A stretch of DNA of 64,000 nucleotides from Blastomyces gilchristii SLH14081 (GCF_000003855.2 NW_003101654.1:504027-568026), one strand, 5' to 3'. Positions 32,895 through 45,072 are shown, counted from the first letter of the stretch. Numbers and translations are program-made. Notes: a model not told the origin generated them from the sequence alone.

Positions 32895-35168
32895 TCAGCG
32901 CCTAGCCTTCTTCAGCGACGAAAACAACCTCCGCCGCTGCTGTGGTTTGACGTCCTCCTTGAATATATCCCTCGAATCTGCAGCGCATAGCATGTTCCCA
33001 TCTATCTGCTTACCCTTACCCTTGTGCGTATTGTCTGCAGTTGCAGAGGATTTGGCAGCACTCGTCGGACTGCCCACAGACGCGTGAGGATTGGGATAGG
33101 AGAAATTCGGCGTGGCCACAGCGGTGTCTTTATGCGGAGCCGCTGCTTTTGATTTCCCGGCCGTTGTTACTGATACTGCTGTCGCTGTTGTTGTATTTGC
33201 TGCTGTTGTTATTGCTGTTGATTTTACTGAGGATGCTGAACAATATGCTGGCGTATGGCTCGCGAGCTTCTTCCTCTTTGACCAGTGGTCAATCAGCTTG
33301 ATCTCGCCATGCTTGACCCGTCGAGCAGCGATAGCCTGTTGAGACAGAAGTTTCGGCCAAGAAACAACGACTTGCTCGCGCATTCGCTCCGGCAATGTAA
33401 AGCCTGCATCGACACAATCGTTCTTGAAACTGATCAAGCGGAGGCGGTGCGGGTTAAAGAGATGGAAGGGTTCCGCGTCGACGACAAAACCGGTGAGGGT
33501 GAGTTTAACAACTGGTAGTAGATTTAGGGTGCTTCCCATGCGAGCCGCGCGAGCCTTTGCGTGCACAATGGCGTATTTATCCAGGTATTCGCCGATACCG
33601 ACTCGGCGGTGCAAAATACCTTTTCCATCGTCGCCACTGAAAGAGGAGAATATAAACACTCCTTAGAAATACTTTCTTTCTAGACTATTTTTGGAGACAG
33701 CTATTTGTTGAACACAAATGGCAACTTACTAGTATGAGCCCTGCTCTCCGTCGGGCTTTCTCTGTTGAACCCAGCCCCCCTTAATGTATGGCCACCCAGA
33801 AAAGGCGCGACGAATGCACGGCTCCAGCGCCATCTCCAGCTCCAACGTCTCAAGACCAGGGTTTAACCAAGCAGCCTGCCAGATGTACTTTTGGTATGAT
33901 TGGCTCATCCCGGCGAGTTTCAAGAAACGCAGATTGCGGAAATTGCACAGCGGTGCTATCGCTTCGACAGGGAGTATGTCATCGTCATCATTGTCATCAG
34001 TGTCATCATCGTCCGAGATGGTGATCTCGTACTCGTCGTCAAAGGGGTTGAGTATTTCCTCCTTCGCTTCTCCCTTGCGCTTCTCACTTTCGTCCTCCTT
34101 TTTCATTTTACCTTTCTCGTTCCTCTGACCCTTTATTTGCTCCTTGCCCTTTCCCTTTTCTTTTTTCCTGCTTCCCATTACAGCCGGCCAGAAAAGATCA
34201 AGATTCAAGGTGTCACAGTTCAACTCGAACCGATTCCAGCTCTCACCACCCATAAACAAGTGGACAAAATCCCCGCTCCAGCCACTGTCAGTGGGCCGGC
34301 GTGTGGCAGTGGGCATAACCCCAGCCGGAACAGTAGCGTGAGCCAAATGGTTCGACGAGTGCAACGATGTCACTTGATTTCCAGCTCCAACAGCCGTGCG
34401 TTTCTTGCCGCTGCTGCTTCTGCTCCCAAACGCAGAACGCAGTAACCCGACGCTGCTGCAATTGATACTATCCCCATCCTCAGCGTCCCCACCATCATCG
34501 GCCTCGCGCGGGTTACGAAAGTGAATATTTCCCGCAAATTTCTTTGCTGGAATTGACGCGAAGTGTTCTTGTGCTGACATCATGCTTGCCGGTGCTGACG
34601 GTACAGGTGTGTTATCGTCGATGTTTAGGTTAACTTTTGGAGCTGGCCCGAGTCCTAGACACGCTGGAGCATCACTCATGCTACAACGCCGCTGCTTCTT
34701 AGAAGCTGAGGTTGAAATTGAAATCAACGTGGGTTCTCTTCTGCCGCTCTTTCTCTCCGGGCTCGTACTCGCGTCCCTCATGTCTGATATGGTGATTTTG
34801 CTCCACGGGAAAGGCAGCAAGGAGCTTGTTGCAACTGTATTGTTTACCAATTAGTATCATGGACGGTATATATACTCTACACTTCAAGAAAGTAGGTGGA
34901 AACAACATGGTGCACGTCATAGAGTGAATTGAGTCGTATGCTTATATCAAGAGTACATACTCGACTGTCTCCTGGTTTCCGTGTCTCCGGCTCTTCCCCC
35001 TTTCTCCCTCCTTTTATCTTTATCTTTAGCTTTGGCCCCAATGTCGAGGTTGGGGCTAATACGATTCGTCGTGAAATCGATGTGGGCTCCATCGCCTTTC
35101 TCATCACCATCATCATTCTCATCGCTCGAGTCGCGAAAGAAACTCCTCCCTGAAACGTACCACGCCAT
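32895..35168 (-). CDS. 684-aa protein of unknown function, three exons
   Basis: Exons 35168-34961, 34834-33730, 33636-32895; 2055 nt with consistent phases. The N-terminal half is polar and low complexity, with a Lys/Glu-rich stretch and an acidic run (ITISDDDDTDDNDDDD). The conserved-looking core begins at NFRNLRFLKLAGMSQSYQKY and continues WLNPGLETLELEM, resembling a leucine-rich or F-box-associated repeat segment. It continues across the second intron (GSYYGDDGKGIL) through GIGEYLDKYAIVHAKARA and TLTGFVVDAEPFHLFNPH. The C-terminus is Ala/Thr/Lys-rich. It looks like a conserved filamentous-fungal family of unassigned role. LRR similarity is suggestive only. Confidence 0.8.
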
Positions 35169-36418
35169 GCTTATTTGACGGCCCTTGCTATGTCTATGTT
35201 ACCTATGCTGGTTGTGTGTTGATTTCGAGTGAAGCTTTTATGGGTGATGTATGACAACAAGCATCGAAGGCAGAAATGGATTGCATCGAGCTAAGTTGAG
35301 TTCCAAAGAGCAATACGTGTTCAGGGTGAATGGGTGAAGGTGTTGCTATAGTGACTTGCTTCTCCAGAGCTGGCATGTTGTTGTTCTGCTGGCGATGAGA
35401 TGCGAATAGAGAGAAATCCTATATACATTCTGTTCTTCCATTTAAGAAATACTATCAAAATACTTCATTCTCATTGACTCGAAGTGACTAATTAACTATC
35501 CCAATGGCATATAGATGAATCCGCCTGCAATCGCAATATATGTTCCGTTCATAGAAAAAAAGGAACCTGAGATACATGTCGTACGATACGTATAGACGCA
35601 CCATCCTTTGTCTGCAGAAAAGCTCATAGGATTCATTCAGTACAAACTGCTTAGACATTGTCTAGTTATGAATTCGCGGGGTCATATCCGTTGGCGCATT
35701 GCATATAACCAACCAACCCCTTGAGAAGAACAGATATCTAACCCATCAGCACTTGCAGCCCACTCCTCTCTCCGAAATACCATTGTCTAAATGGAAGCGA
35801 GATACATTCTGTCTCTATTTCTATCCGGGAATCCAATTTGTCTCCACGCTTGAAAACACAGCGCAGTAGCCGCTCGTAAAGGGGGCCAGCCGGGTAAGGG
35901 CCGGTTTGGCATTTGAGAGGGCTGCATGCTGATAAACGCAAAATGGTTGTCTCGCAGACGGTCTTAAAAAGACATATTTAGGCGTAAACAGGCAAAATAA
36001 CCCCTCTCTGAAAAGCGCTGGACTCTGGTTCTCCTTGAATTGCATACGCTCGTTTGCCGAGGTGCGGAAAATTTACCAAGTTGAGTCGCTCCTGTTAATC
36101 GACCGTTGTCTGTGTTGCTCGGGAGAAGCAGAACGGGTAAACATTCATCTCCCAAGGTATACATATATATAATATCGAAATGCGTATCGCAAGAAGGGAG
36201 GGTAGAACACCAAGAAGAAATTAATTTGTACCCGGCTACTTTTTGTGGAATGCGTAGTGTACCTAATCAAATGCGATCATTTCTTCATCTCATGGAATCG
36301 TTTTTTTCAGAAATGTAATTTTATCCACATCCACGAAATTTCGACTCAATTGATAAACGAATCAATTAATTCGTAAAATGACATCAACGCAAAAAAACAA
36401 AGCACAAATAAGAAACGC
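35169..36418. other. Intergenic region upstream of the 684-aa gene and downstream of rps2
   Basis: About 1.25 kb of ordinary composition. Only short overlapping frames without family signatures; I see no gene. Confidence 0.55.
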
Positions 36419-37472
36419 CTAGTACTTCTTGCCCTCTCTCAGCACATCAGCAAACTCGTCTAGGGGACTTCTGATGAGTTTGGTCTCCTTCCACAGGTTA
36501 GGTGTTAGGAATCCGTAGGTGTTGGCGACAGCGACGAAGGTGGCTTTCAGGGTATTTTCGAGGGTCTTGGTGGAGCCGGAGGAGGAGGTATAGATGTCTT
36601 CGACACCGGCGAGCTGGAGGAGGCGCTTGACGGCTGGGGAAGCGACGAGGCCAGTACCACGGGGGGCGGGGATCAACTATTTTCATATAATGATTAATAT
36701 CCATAGATTTACACCCCTTGATTTGCCTTTTTTTTCTTTTTTTTTTTCCCTCTTCACCCAAAATCCGATGTGATTGAAAGAATAATATTAAAACATACCC
36801 GAACAGTGACGGAACCGCACTTTCCGCTCTCCTTTGTGGGGAGCGAGTGAGGCTCACCGAGGTTGGAGCCCCAGTAACCTCTGCGGACGGGGAGAACGGA
36901 GAGCTTAGCGATGATAATGGCGGCACGGATGGCAGTCGCTACTTCTTTAGAGGTCTTGATTCCGAGACCAACGTGTCCCTCTGAGTCGCCAATGACAACG
37001 ATGGCCTTGAATCGTGTGCGTTGACCGGCACGGGTCTGCTTCTGGACTGGTTTGATCTATAGATATTTACCATTGGATTAGCTATTAATCCATTTCAAGT
37101 CTCCGTCTTCTCGAATACAACCCCCTCCCCAATATATGCAGCTGGACATCCTCCCCCGAAATATAACTTCTGGGAATAGATATATAGATATGTAGATATA
37201 TATACCTTCATAACCTCATCCTTCAGCTTGGGCAGGAAAAAGTCGACGATCTGGTATTCCTTGATGGGCAGCGAGTGCAGGTAGATCTGCTCCATGCTGC
37301 TAATCTTGCCGGCCTTAACGAGACGGCCGAGCTTGGTAACGGGCTGCCATTCCTTCTCGTCGCTCTTGGGGCCGCGACGGCCACGACGTCCTCGTCCACG
37401 GCCACGGTCACCACCACGGTCGCCACGCGAGCCGAAACCTCCACGGGCACCACCACGGGGAGCGTCAGCCAT
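36419..37472 (-). CDS. rps2: 40S ribosomal protein S2 (uS5)
   Basis: Exons 37472-37206, 37056-36799, 36676-36419; 783 nt, 260 aa, introns of 149 and 122 bp, all phase 0. The N-terminus is an RGG-type tail ([18 protein letters not shown]), typical of eukaryotic uS5 and a methylation target. The S5 domain follows: [44 protein letters not shown], and the C-terminal [19 protein letters not shown] and [10 protein letters not shown]. The protein is part of the small-subunit mRNA entry region and contributes to decoding fidelity. A telobox cluster lies about 240 bp upstream. The gene is divergent from sym1. Confidence 0.97.
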
Positions 37473-37574
37473 GATTAGTTGAACGAAGCTGGATTTCCGA
37501 CCGAACGAACAGAAGAATTGGGAGAAGGGCGGGGGAGTTGGCGGTGGTGGGAGGTTGGATTGTTGTTTCGTCTC

Positions 37575-37598
37575 TCGTCGTCGTCGTCGTCGTCGTCG
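37575..37598. repeat. (TCG)8 microsatellite
   Basis: Eight perfect TCG units, about 100 bp upstream of the rps2 start codon, probably transcribed in its leader as (CGA)n. Confidence 0.9.
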
Positions 37599-37709
37599 AC
37601 CTTCCCTTCAGAATTGCTGCCGACAAACACACAGCGAAGGAACAAGCAGCGGGAGGTGTGATGCTGAGTCAGCGCGGCTAAGCGAGTTGGGCGAAGAAGT
37701 TCTGGAAAA

Positions 37710-37737
37710 ACCCTAAGCCCTAAACCCTAAGCCCTAA
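37710..37737 (-). promoter_or_regulatory. Telobox cluster (four CCCTAA motifs) upstream of rps2
   Basis: ACCCTAAGCCCTAA is followed by ACCCTAAGCCCTAA: four CCCTAA hexamers in 28 bp. CCCTAA-type motifs (Tbf1-like binding sites) are established elements of ribosomal-protein promoters in many ascomycetes. Position (240-265 bp upstream) and clustering fit that role. An interstitial telomere remnant is less likely because the units alternate A/G spacers and sit in a ribosomal-protein promoter. Confidence 0.75.
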
Positions 37738-38005
37738 CGGAGCCGCCAGGCAGCGGATGCAGGCCGTGACAATACGGGATTAGTCACCCGCCAAGACTCA
37801 CGATCTCCACCTCCCCTGCCAAATGCGGAGGCTCGGAGCTGCGGGTGGAAGAGTTGGATTTGGGGGAAGTTCTGGGGAGAGAGAATGCATCATAGAGACC
37901 ACAGACTCCAGAGCCATGATAGAATATATAGCTGGGTGAGGGATTGAGATTCTATATAGTCATTCTTTGATTGTCTGTCCTTACTCCAATTGCTTTGATT
38001 TTAAA

Positions 38006-38861
38006 ATGTTGCAGTGGTAAGTCCTCAAGTCTAGTCTAGATAGCAGCGGACCCTAGTGGCTACGGACAACCCATGCTAATAGTCCTCTAGGTATCATATT
38101 CAACTGGCAAGGCGGCCGCTGATTACCCAGAGCATTGGGAGCGCTGTACGTGTTTCAAATCTATGTCCTCATCTCAATCTCACGCTTGAGTAATTGACTC
38201 TTTTCTGAGCTATCTAGATCCTCTTCGGTGCTGGAGATGTCCTCGCCCAACAGCTGGTAGACAAGGTCGGCCTGGAGCACCACGACTATGCCCGCACTGC
38301 TAGAATGGCCTTGTATGGCGGCGGTAAGCCTGCATCCCATCCACCACTCCTTTTTCTCTATGAATCCTTTGGAGTCCATTTATCCCGCAAGTCAGTCAGT
38401 TGCATGTTCTAACAAGATCACAGCAATCTTCGGCCCCGGCGCCACGACCTGGTACAAATTCATGGAGCGGCACATCGTCCTGCGCAGTCCTAGACTCACC
38501 ATCGCCTCGCGCGTCTGCGGCGACCAACTCCTCTTCGCCCCAACACACATGTTCCTCTTCCTCTCCTCCATGTCCATCATGGAAGGCAACGATCCGCTTG
38601 AGAAGTTGAAAAACAGCTACTGGTCCGGTTACAAGGCGAACCTGATGATCTGGCCGTGGGTGCAGGCGGTCAATTTCACACTGGTACCGCTGCAGCATCG
38701 TGTGCTGGTGGTCAATCTTGTTAGTTTGGGTACGTAATATCTTTTATTTTGTCTGTCAGAGTGGTTTAATGCTTCTCCGGGGATCCATTGAATATTCTCG
38801 TCGACTAATGGAATAAACAGGTTGGAACTGTGTCCTGAGCGTCATCAATAGCCGGAAATAG
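38006..38861 (+). CDS. sym1: Sym1/Mpv17/PMP22-family inner mitochondrial membrane protein
   Basis: Exons 38006-38016, 38091-38145, 38218-38323, 38424-38729, 38821-38861; 519 nt, 172 aa. The first exon codes for only 11 nt (Met-Leu-Gln plus two bases of Trp). Family signatures: W..QLARRPLITQSIGSA, LFGAGDVLAQQ, YGGAIFGPGATTW, the C-terminal IWPWVQAVNFTLVP and SLGWNCVLS. Four membrane segments are expected. Yeast Sym1 acts in the inner mitochondrial membrane in ethanol and heat stress metabolism, and human MPV17 loss depletes mtDNA; transfer of those roles here is by family. Length is normal for the family. Confidence 0.94.
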
Positions 38862-39777
38862 ATTTTTATACTTCATTTTTAGATTCTAATGGGGAGGTTA
38901 TTCATCTTCAGTCTTATTTGGTTGCATCTCTCACTTGGGCTGAGACAGTTTTGTTCTCCCCGTTCAATATCTATGGGCTGGCTTTGCTAGGAGGAAGTTA
39001 TGAATTTATCTATAGATTTGCTATTGCACAGGCGTCAATATTTTGCTGTTTGTCTGGATCTAACTATGTACCGTATTTGTCGATTCTTGTTTAACTGCTC
39101 TACATATATGTACTTGCCTCCTGAGAACATTTCTAGAGACTTGGAGAGGGCGATAGCATTAAATCCTTTAGTTCATCTCAATAAAATTGATTGATTAACC
39201 TTCTCAGCTTCAGTAGGGTCAATATTAAATAAATATCTTGTTCTGTCCTCCGCATATTCAAATAAATAGTCAAATGGTTGGGGGTTTAAATATAATAGTT
39301 CAAAAATCCGGGATAAATATTTAAAATCCTGCAAAACATCCAAACTTCAGAGCCAAAAAAAAATTCCTCGACTTCAGCGCAACCAACCACCAACAAAGCA
39401 ACATACCAACATACCAACAACAACCCTACAATCCACCATCTTCCTAGATTCTAATCTAATCCTCCTTAACTATTTACTCTGCCTGGCGCAGACCGCGGCT
39501 TTCTCTACTTTACGGGTCTTCTTCATCCCTCCCTCCTGACTGTGTGGCGTTTTACATAACTATCACACAAAAGCCTCCTCCGCCGTTCGAGCCTTCCTCA
39601 CATCTCCTCCTATTTATTTATCCTTTTTTTCTGCCGGCTTCATCTCTTCTTCACTTTTACTTCTTCACATCTTGCGCCAGCTCACTCTGTAGAGATTCTC
39701 CATTCATCTCACCCCGCGCGCACTGGTTCCTCAACACTCCGCAACTCTCTCCTCGTTTCCCCTCGACTTCACCCACC
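38862..39777. promoter_or_regulatory. sym1 3' flank and eIF4E promoter/leader
   Basis: The stretch 39480-39777 is strongly pyrimidine-rich on the plus strand (TCTTCATCCCTCCCTCCTG, CTTCACCCACCATGG), the usual look of a strongly expressed fungal leader. The start codon context is CACCATGG. No other gene seen. Confidence 0.55.
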
Positions 39778-40642
39778 ATGGCTACCGCAACAGAGAACGG
39801 CGTCGCGGTCCCAAAACCTGCAAACGATGAGAATGCAGCCCCTGACGTTACTGGTGCTCAGTCAAAGCTGGGTGATACGGTTACTGTCTTTCACGACCCT
39901 AATAACTTCAATGTCAAGCACCCGCTAATGCATGAGTGGACGCTCTGGTTTACCAAGCCGCCAAGTGGGAAGGTAATTTTCTACAGTTTACCTCGAAGAA
40001 AACGGCTCGGATGTCTTATGCTGGCTGACTCTACTTTGTCCAGGGCGACAACTGGAACGAGCTGTTGAAGGAGGTCGTGACTTTTGGCTCTGTCGAGGAA
40101 TTCTGGGGCATCTACGTGAGTTGTTACCGAAGATTGAAACACGGCAAGTTTAATATGTGCGTCTAACAAAAGGAACTCTGCAGAATAACATCACCCCTAC
40201 CTCCGAACTGGGCCTGAAAGCCGACTACCACCTCTTCAAAAAGGGTGTCCGCCCGGAGTGGGAAGACCAGCAGAACAAGCACGGCGGAAAATGGTCCTAC
40301 TCCTTCCGCGACAAGAAGAATGTCCCCATCGACGATCTCTGGCTACACGCCCAGCTCGCCGCGATCGGCGAAACCCTCGAAAATGACGAGGACAACGAAG
40401 TCATGGGCGTCGTTGTGAACGTGCGCAAAGGGTTTTACAGAATCGGCCTGTGGACGCGGACGGTAGGCAAGAGCACTCCTGAGGGCCGCCCGGCGGAAAA
40501 GGGCAAAGAGATTTTGCATGCTATCGGGCGGAGGTTTAAGGAGGTGTTACGGTTGAAGGAGGAAGAAATTTTGGAGTTCTCGGGACATACGGATAGTGCA
40601 CACTCGGGAAGTACGAGGGCGAAGGCGAAATTTACTGTCTGA
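39778..40642 (+). CDS. eIF4E: Eukaryotic translation initiation factor 4E (cap-binding protein)
   Basis: Exons 39778-39972, 40044-40115, 40184-40642; 726 nt, 241 aa, both introns phase 0. The conserved Trp series of the cap-binding fold is present: HEWTLWF, DNWNELL, EEFWGIY (dorsal eIF4G-binding Trp), RPEWED (cap-stacking Trp), GGKWSYSF, DDLWLH and GLWTR. The N-terminal 40 residues are an unstructured Ala/Asn/Pro-rich tail, as usual. The upstream in-frame open sequence is not included because the ATG at 39778 has a strong context and the family's typical N-terminus. It binds the mRNA m7G cap and recruits eIF4G in the cytoplasm. Convergent with the ACSF3-like gene. Confidence 0.96.
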
Positions 40643-40667
40643 GGGCTGGAAGCTGGAAGTGGGAGGG

Positions 40668-40669
<2 letters not shown>

Positions 40670-40716
<47 letters not shown>
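40670..40716 (+). repeat. 47-nt poly(T) tract just after eIF4E
   Basis: Uninterrupted T run starting 27 bp after the eIF4E stop codon, preceded by a run of G. Consensus length may be unreliable. Confidence 0.85.
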
Positions 40717-40718
<2 letters not shown>

Positions 40719-41844
40719 TATTTATGGAAAAGCGACTAGGTCAAATCGATGTGGAATAGTGGAGTTACTACATGGGCGTGGCATTATTGCCTAATGTTTT
40801 CTGTGTAACGGGATGGGATGGGAAGGGTATATGGATGGTTCCTACAAGGTGAAGGAGAACCAAAAGGGCATGACACGGCATGGCATGGCTTCAGTACCGC
40901 GCAAATGCATGCCTTCTCCATTTCTCTAAAACCTCTCCAATCTACGGGACACACTCGACTGCACGCCATCAGCTTTAATTCTGAATACTCTATCTACCAA
41001 TTCCCTCCAGGTGGCCCCGCGGAATAATCATTATCCCAATCCCCAATCCCAAATGCAATCCGACATTATTTCGATTGATACCTTTTTATTTTCTATTTTC
41101 TATTTTATTTTTTTATTTCAAAATATCCACCCCTGTTTATCTTCCCCGTTTAGATTGCGTTTACAAAAAAGAATCCGCTTGTACTTTGCTCAGTTACCAT
41201 GTGTTCTAATAATTTCTATATTTTTCTCTTTTCTCGCCCCGTCTTGCTTTTCATAGGCTGTAGTGCTTCATTTCCAGTTTCTGCTGAGTCTAGCTTTTAT
41301 GTTCCTTGTCTATTTGGCAATTCATATACATCTTAATAGGTAACCCCAAGAAAGAGACAATATTATTTTTGTGTTGGTGAGGTATGTATTTGGTCAAAGC
41401 CAGCTGTATATGCGCAGACTACCTCAACACAACGTTGTAGCCATTCAAGTCCGGGCTCAGAGTTATGGAATTGAATATGTAAACAACCATAACCAATAAC
41501 AACAGGGAAATCAGACTTGAAGTTACCTAGGCCTAGCCACATATTTTCATCATGACGGGGGGAACATGAAAAGGAACGGAGGGGGGGGAAGTCAGTATTT
41601 CTTTCTATGTAGTATAATATGGTTTGGAGAGGCAGCCTTGGAAAAGCCCGTCTATCGTATAAGTCTATGTATTTCCTTTCTATGCGTCCATCCCATATTC
41701 CATCGATCAATCTATGAAAACACAATAACGGCGTGCATCGTGTTATACCGTGTGAAAGCATCGCATCCATCTTTCCCTTTCCTCTCATCCCCAATCCATC
41801 CATCCCGTAAGGGAAGAAGGAAAATGCAACGTATCACCTACCGC
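40717..41844. other. Convergent intergenic region
   Basis: 3' flanks of eIF4E (+) and the ACSF3-like gene (-). Short frames only; nothing recognised. Confidence 0.55.
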
Positions 41845-44046
41845 TTACGACTCTAGCAAATCCGCGAAAACCAACTTCGCCAGCAATTTCTTGTTAACTA
41901 TCCCACATTATATCAATCAGTCAGCCACCCGCATATCCCTCCCTCTCCAGTACCGCAGCGGGCGTCGGAAAATTACATACCTTTGCCCATGGCATTGCGC
42001 GGTAAGTCATCCTCCAACACCCGTATCTCCGACGGAATCTTATACGTAGCAAGCTTCCCCTTAAGCGCACGACGCATATCCATTATCCCCCATGTTTTGC
42101 CGCCGTGACCGGTATTTGCGAAATCGGGGTTGAGGACGAGGACGGCCCCGACCTTCTGCCCCCATTGGTGCGAGGGGAGCGCGAGGACAGCTGCTTCTGT
42201 GACCTGGGGTCTATGCTACAGTTAACAAGTTGCCATGCCTACCTGTTGGAAATTATATGACGCGAAAGGAAGGGGGGAGGGTTGCGCAACATACAACGAT
42301 AATAACTCCCTCTCAACCTCCAGCGCGCTAACCTTCTCACCACCTGTCTTGATGATATCCACACTCCTGCGGCCTTGGATGAAATACAACGGGCCGCGAC
42401 ACCACTCCTGTCCTTCCTCGTTCTGTCTCGCACCGGCACCAGCACCACGAACATGTCTGCGCACAGCCACATCGCCTGTCTTAAACCAACGTCCTTTTCC
42501 ATCTTCATCCTCCGTAAACTCTTCCCTCGTCGCCTTCTCATTCTTCCAATACTCCCTGAAGACTGTCGGCCCGCGCAATTGGATTTCACCCACCCTCTCG
42601 CGCCCATTGGCGTCAACCTCCTCACCGGGTCTAATAACCTCGTTGGCGTCCGTGTCAAAAAGCCTACATTCGACATGTGGGAGAGGCCAGCCGACACTGC
42701 CGTCGACGCGGTCAGCAAAATCCAAACCGCAGCTGAGCGCCATGCCGACTTCAGTCATCCCGTACCGTTCTAAGAGGACATTGCCGTGACTAAGCTGCTT
42801 CCACGCGGCCTTTGTGGAGGTTGGTAGGGCGGCAGAACCGGAGACGTTCAACCGGAGGTTTGCCGGCGAGATGGCTGTTTGTGCTGCTCGTTGAGTTTCT
42901 GATGGGAGGGTTTTGTGAGTTGTTAGGAGTCTGTTGTATATTGTTGGGACAGCGGTTAGGAAGGTGATTTTCTCCCTGTTTGGTTTAGTATGATCGCTGA
43001 TGGATTTGTTGGATGGCATGAATGGGGCTGCTAGTCGGTTCCAGACTGCGGTTGGGTTGAACGGGAACATGAACTCGATAGACGAGCCTGCTAGTAACGG
43101 AGTGAGAATGGCATTGACTATGCCGTGGATGTGATGGAGGGGGAGGACATGGAGCAGCCGGTCGACCGGTGAGTACTCCCATGCCTCGACCAAGGACCGG
43201 GCTTGCGCTGAGAGAGCGGTTTGGGGGAGGAGGACTCCTTTCTATTGTACGTGCGTTAATATATAAAGGTGCGGGTAGCTTTGTACATCCTGCCAAAATT
43301 ACTCACAGGCCTATTCGTAGTTCCCGACGTGTATAGCATCATTCCACCCCGCAAGTCTGCTGCATCTTGAAAATGCAGTTGTGCAGTTGGACCAGCACCA
43401 CTTTCGATCTTATCAAGTGTTCTCAACACTGGAGCATTTTCTAGATCGGTCTCGACTAGTTCCCGAGCTTTCTTGCTATATTTTTCCGTTGCCAGTAATA
43501 CACCAGTCTGCGAATTGTCCAGAATGTATCTCAACTCTCCAGCTGGGAAGCTTGGTGAAAGGGGCAGGGCGATGCCGTCGCAAGCAAGGATGGAGAGCAG
43601 TGTCACTAAAGTTTCAAAACCATCAGCATTTTCCCACCCTTCAATAACGATATCCGGTTGTATACATCTGGTAATACTAGATTGATTGAGCTTGTAACAG
43701 TACCTACGTAGTCATAACTATTCTCCGCCAAAAAAGCCACGGGTGACCCGCGCAAAACTACATTTTTAGAGCTTGCAGCAGCACATTGCAACAGGCCCTC
43801 TTGGGAGCGCAAGACATCGCCAATTAAGCTGCCATAGGTGAAGGATCGGCCGGAGACGCTGTGAACGACGGCTATTGATTTCGGGTCGTGATTTTGTATG
43901 GCGCGGAGGACGGGTAGGTCAGGGAGGGTGGAGGAGAGGCGAGTTTGGAGGAGAGAGCCGGAAGAGAGATAAGCTCTGAGAGAAGGTCTCAAGGAACGGC
44001 CGCAAGATGCGCGAGTGAGAGATATTAGCCTGCGTGAGGTGAGCAT
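41845..44046 (-). CDS. ACSF3-like malonyl-CoA (acyl-CoA) synthetase
   Basis: Exons 44046-43704, 43605-43307, 43241-42295, 42210-41981, 41897-41845; 1872 nt, 623 aa, all phases consistent. ANL-superfamily adenylating enzyme: P-loop LYTSGTTNRPKGV spanning the exon 2/3 junction (around residue 206-217), GSAALP (349-354), LLERYGMTE (370-378), WFKTGDVAV, hinge GRRSVDIIKTGGEKVSALEVE (about 504-525) and the catalytic Lys606 in PRNAMGKVNKK. GSAALP, LLERYGMTEVGMALS and GSVGWPLPHVECR fit the ACSF3 malonyl/methylmalonyl-CoA synthetase branch better than medium-chain or acetyl-CoA synthetases. The N-terminus (MLTSRRLISLTRASCGRSLR) looks like a mitochondrial presequence. In ACSF3 this step feeds mitochondrial fatty-acid synthesis. 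Substrate is inferred. Confidence 0.88.
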
Positions 44047-44477
44047 GTTGGATCTTCCGAAGCATACAATCTGCGGAGAGCTTCTGGTGGTTGGTATAAA
44101 TATAGCTTTCGGCCATGCCGCAGAGAACGAGCAAGAGGAATTGAATTATTAGATTATTGAGGAGATTATGTGTATATGCAGCTCGACCGAAGACATTGAC
44201 GCCATCCTTCTCAATACAGAGGAATGTTTCTAGGGTGTGGACAGAGGAGCGAGAAACTGTGATATTTATTATAGGGATGGAAGATTGAAAAAAATGGTCG
44301 ATGACTTTCGGGGGGGAGAAATCCCGCCAGCGAAAAAAGGACCAAACCAATATTTAAGTATTTAACCACGAAACTGGTATCTTTTAACAAGCTCGATCGA
44401 ACATTCTTAATTTCTGTCTTCATATGCGATTATTCTCCAAAAGAAACAATATCCACAGATACTCATAAACATACCCA
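44047..44477. promoter_or_regulatory. Divergent promoter of the ACSF3-like and BolA-like genes
   Basis: 431 bp between the start codons of two genes encoding predicted mitochondrial proteins. No specific binding site is identified with confidence. Confidence 0.6.
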
Positions 44478-45072
44478 ATGCTCCGCTCCATTCTCCCGCG
44501 CCAGAATCATCTTCTGCTGCTAACCGGACAGCTCCGCTCCATCTCCAGCGCAACCACCATGTCGTCTACGCCGATGGAAGATGCCATCCGCGAGAAGGTA
44601 TCAATGATATATTTCCATATCATATCTCTCAAGCCAGGAACGGAGAGACCGGCTGCTAACAATGATAAACCAAATCCAGCTCCAACAAACCCTCCAACCC
44701 TCCACCCTCATAATCCGGAACGACTCAAAACTCCACGCCCACCACGCCCCCATGCGCGGTAACACATCGACAGAGACGCATTTTCAGTAACAATCCCCCT
44801 ACCTAACAACCTAACTACCCCCTTTCCCCCCTCATTTATTCACACAAGGGCCCGCCGCGATTCTAAACCCAAATAGCATCACAGTAACATCACCCTCGTT
44901 CGTAGCCAAGACGCAAGCCGCACGCCATCGCATGGTTTATGCCGCGCTGAAGGAGGAGTTGGCGCGGGAAGGGGGAATCCATGCCTTGCAGTTGAAAACA
45001 AGGACAGTGGAGGAGGAGGCGAGGGATCGGGAGCTGGGGACGAAGGAGAAGGAGGTTGAGGCGGGGGAGTGA
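44478..45072 (+). CDS. BolA-like protein, probably mitochondrial
   Basis: Exons 44478-44597, 44680-44786, 44877-45072; 423 nt, 140 aa. After a 40-residue presequence-like start (MLRSILPRQNHLLLLTGQLR) comes the BolA fold: LIIRNDSKLHAHHAPMRG, THFHITVTSPSF, then ARHRMVYAALKEEL and IHALQLKTRT with the conserved His93 and His111. BolA proteins pair with monothiol glutaredoxins. Mitochondrial ones help deliver 4Fe-4S clusters to client enzymes such as lipoate synthase. The charged C-terminal tail is fungal-specific. A downstream Met (MSSTPMEDAIREK) could give a cytosolic form. Gene-family assignment is firm, compartment inferred. Confidence 0.92.

Larger units (their letters stand above)
37473..38005. 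promoter_or_regulatory. Divergent promoter region of rps2 and sym1
   Basis: 533 bp between the two start codons. It contains a (TCG)8 microsatellite in the presumed rps2 leader (37575-37598) and four CCCTAA telobox-like motifs (37710-37737). Confidence 0.7.

Noticed and set aside
33784..34445. Plus-strand frames of 114 and 181 codons
   Set aside because: They lie antisense to the well-supported 684-aa gene and have no motif of their own.
37710..37737. Interstitial telomere remnant
   Set aside because: Only four hexamers with alternating spacers, located in a ribosomal-protein promoter, where telobox motifs are expected.
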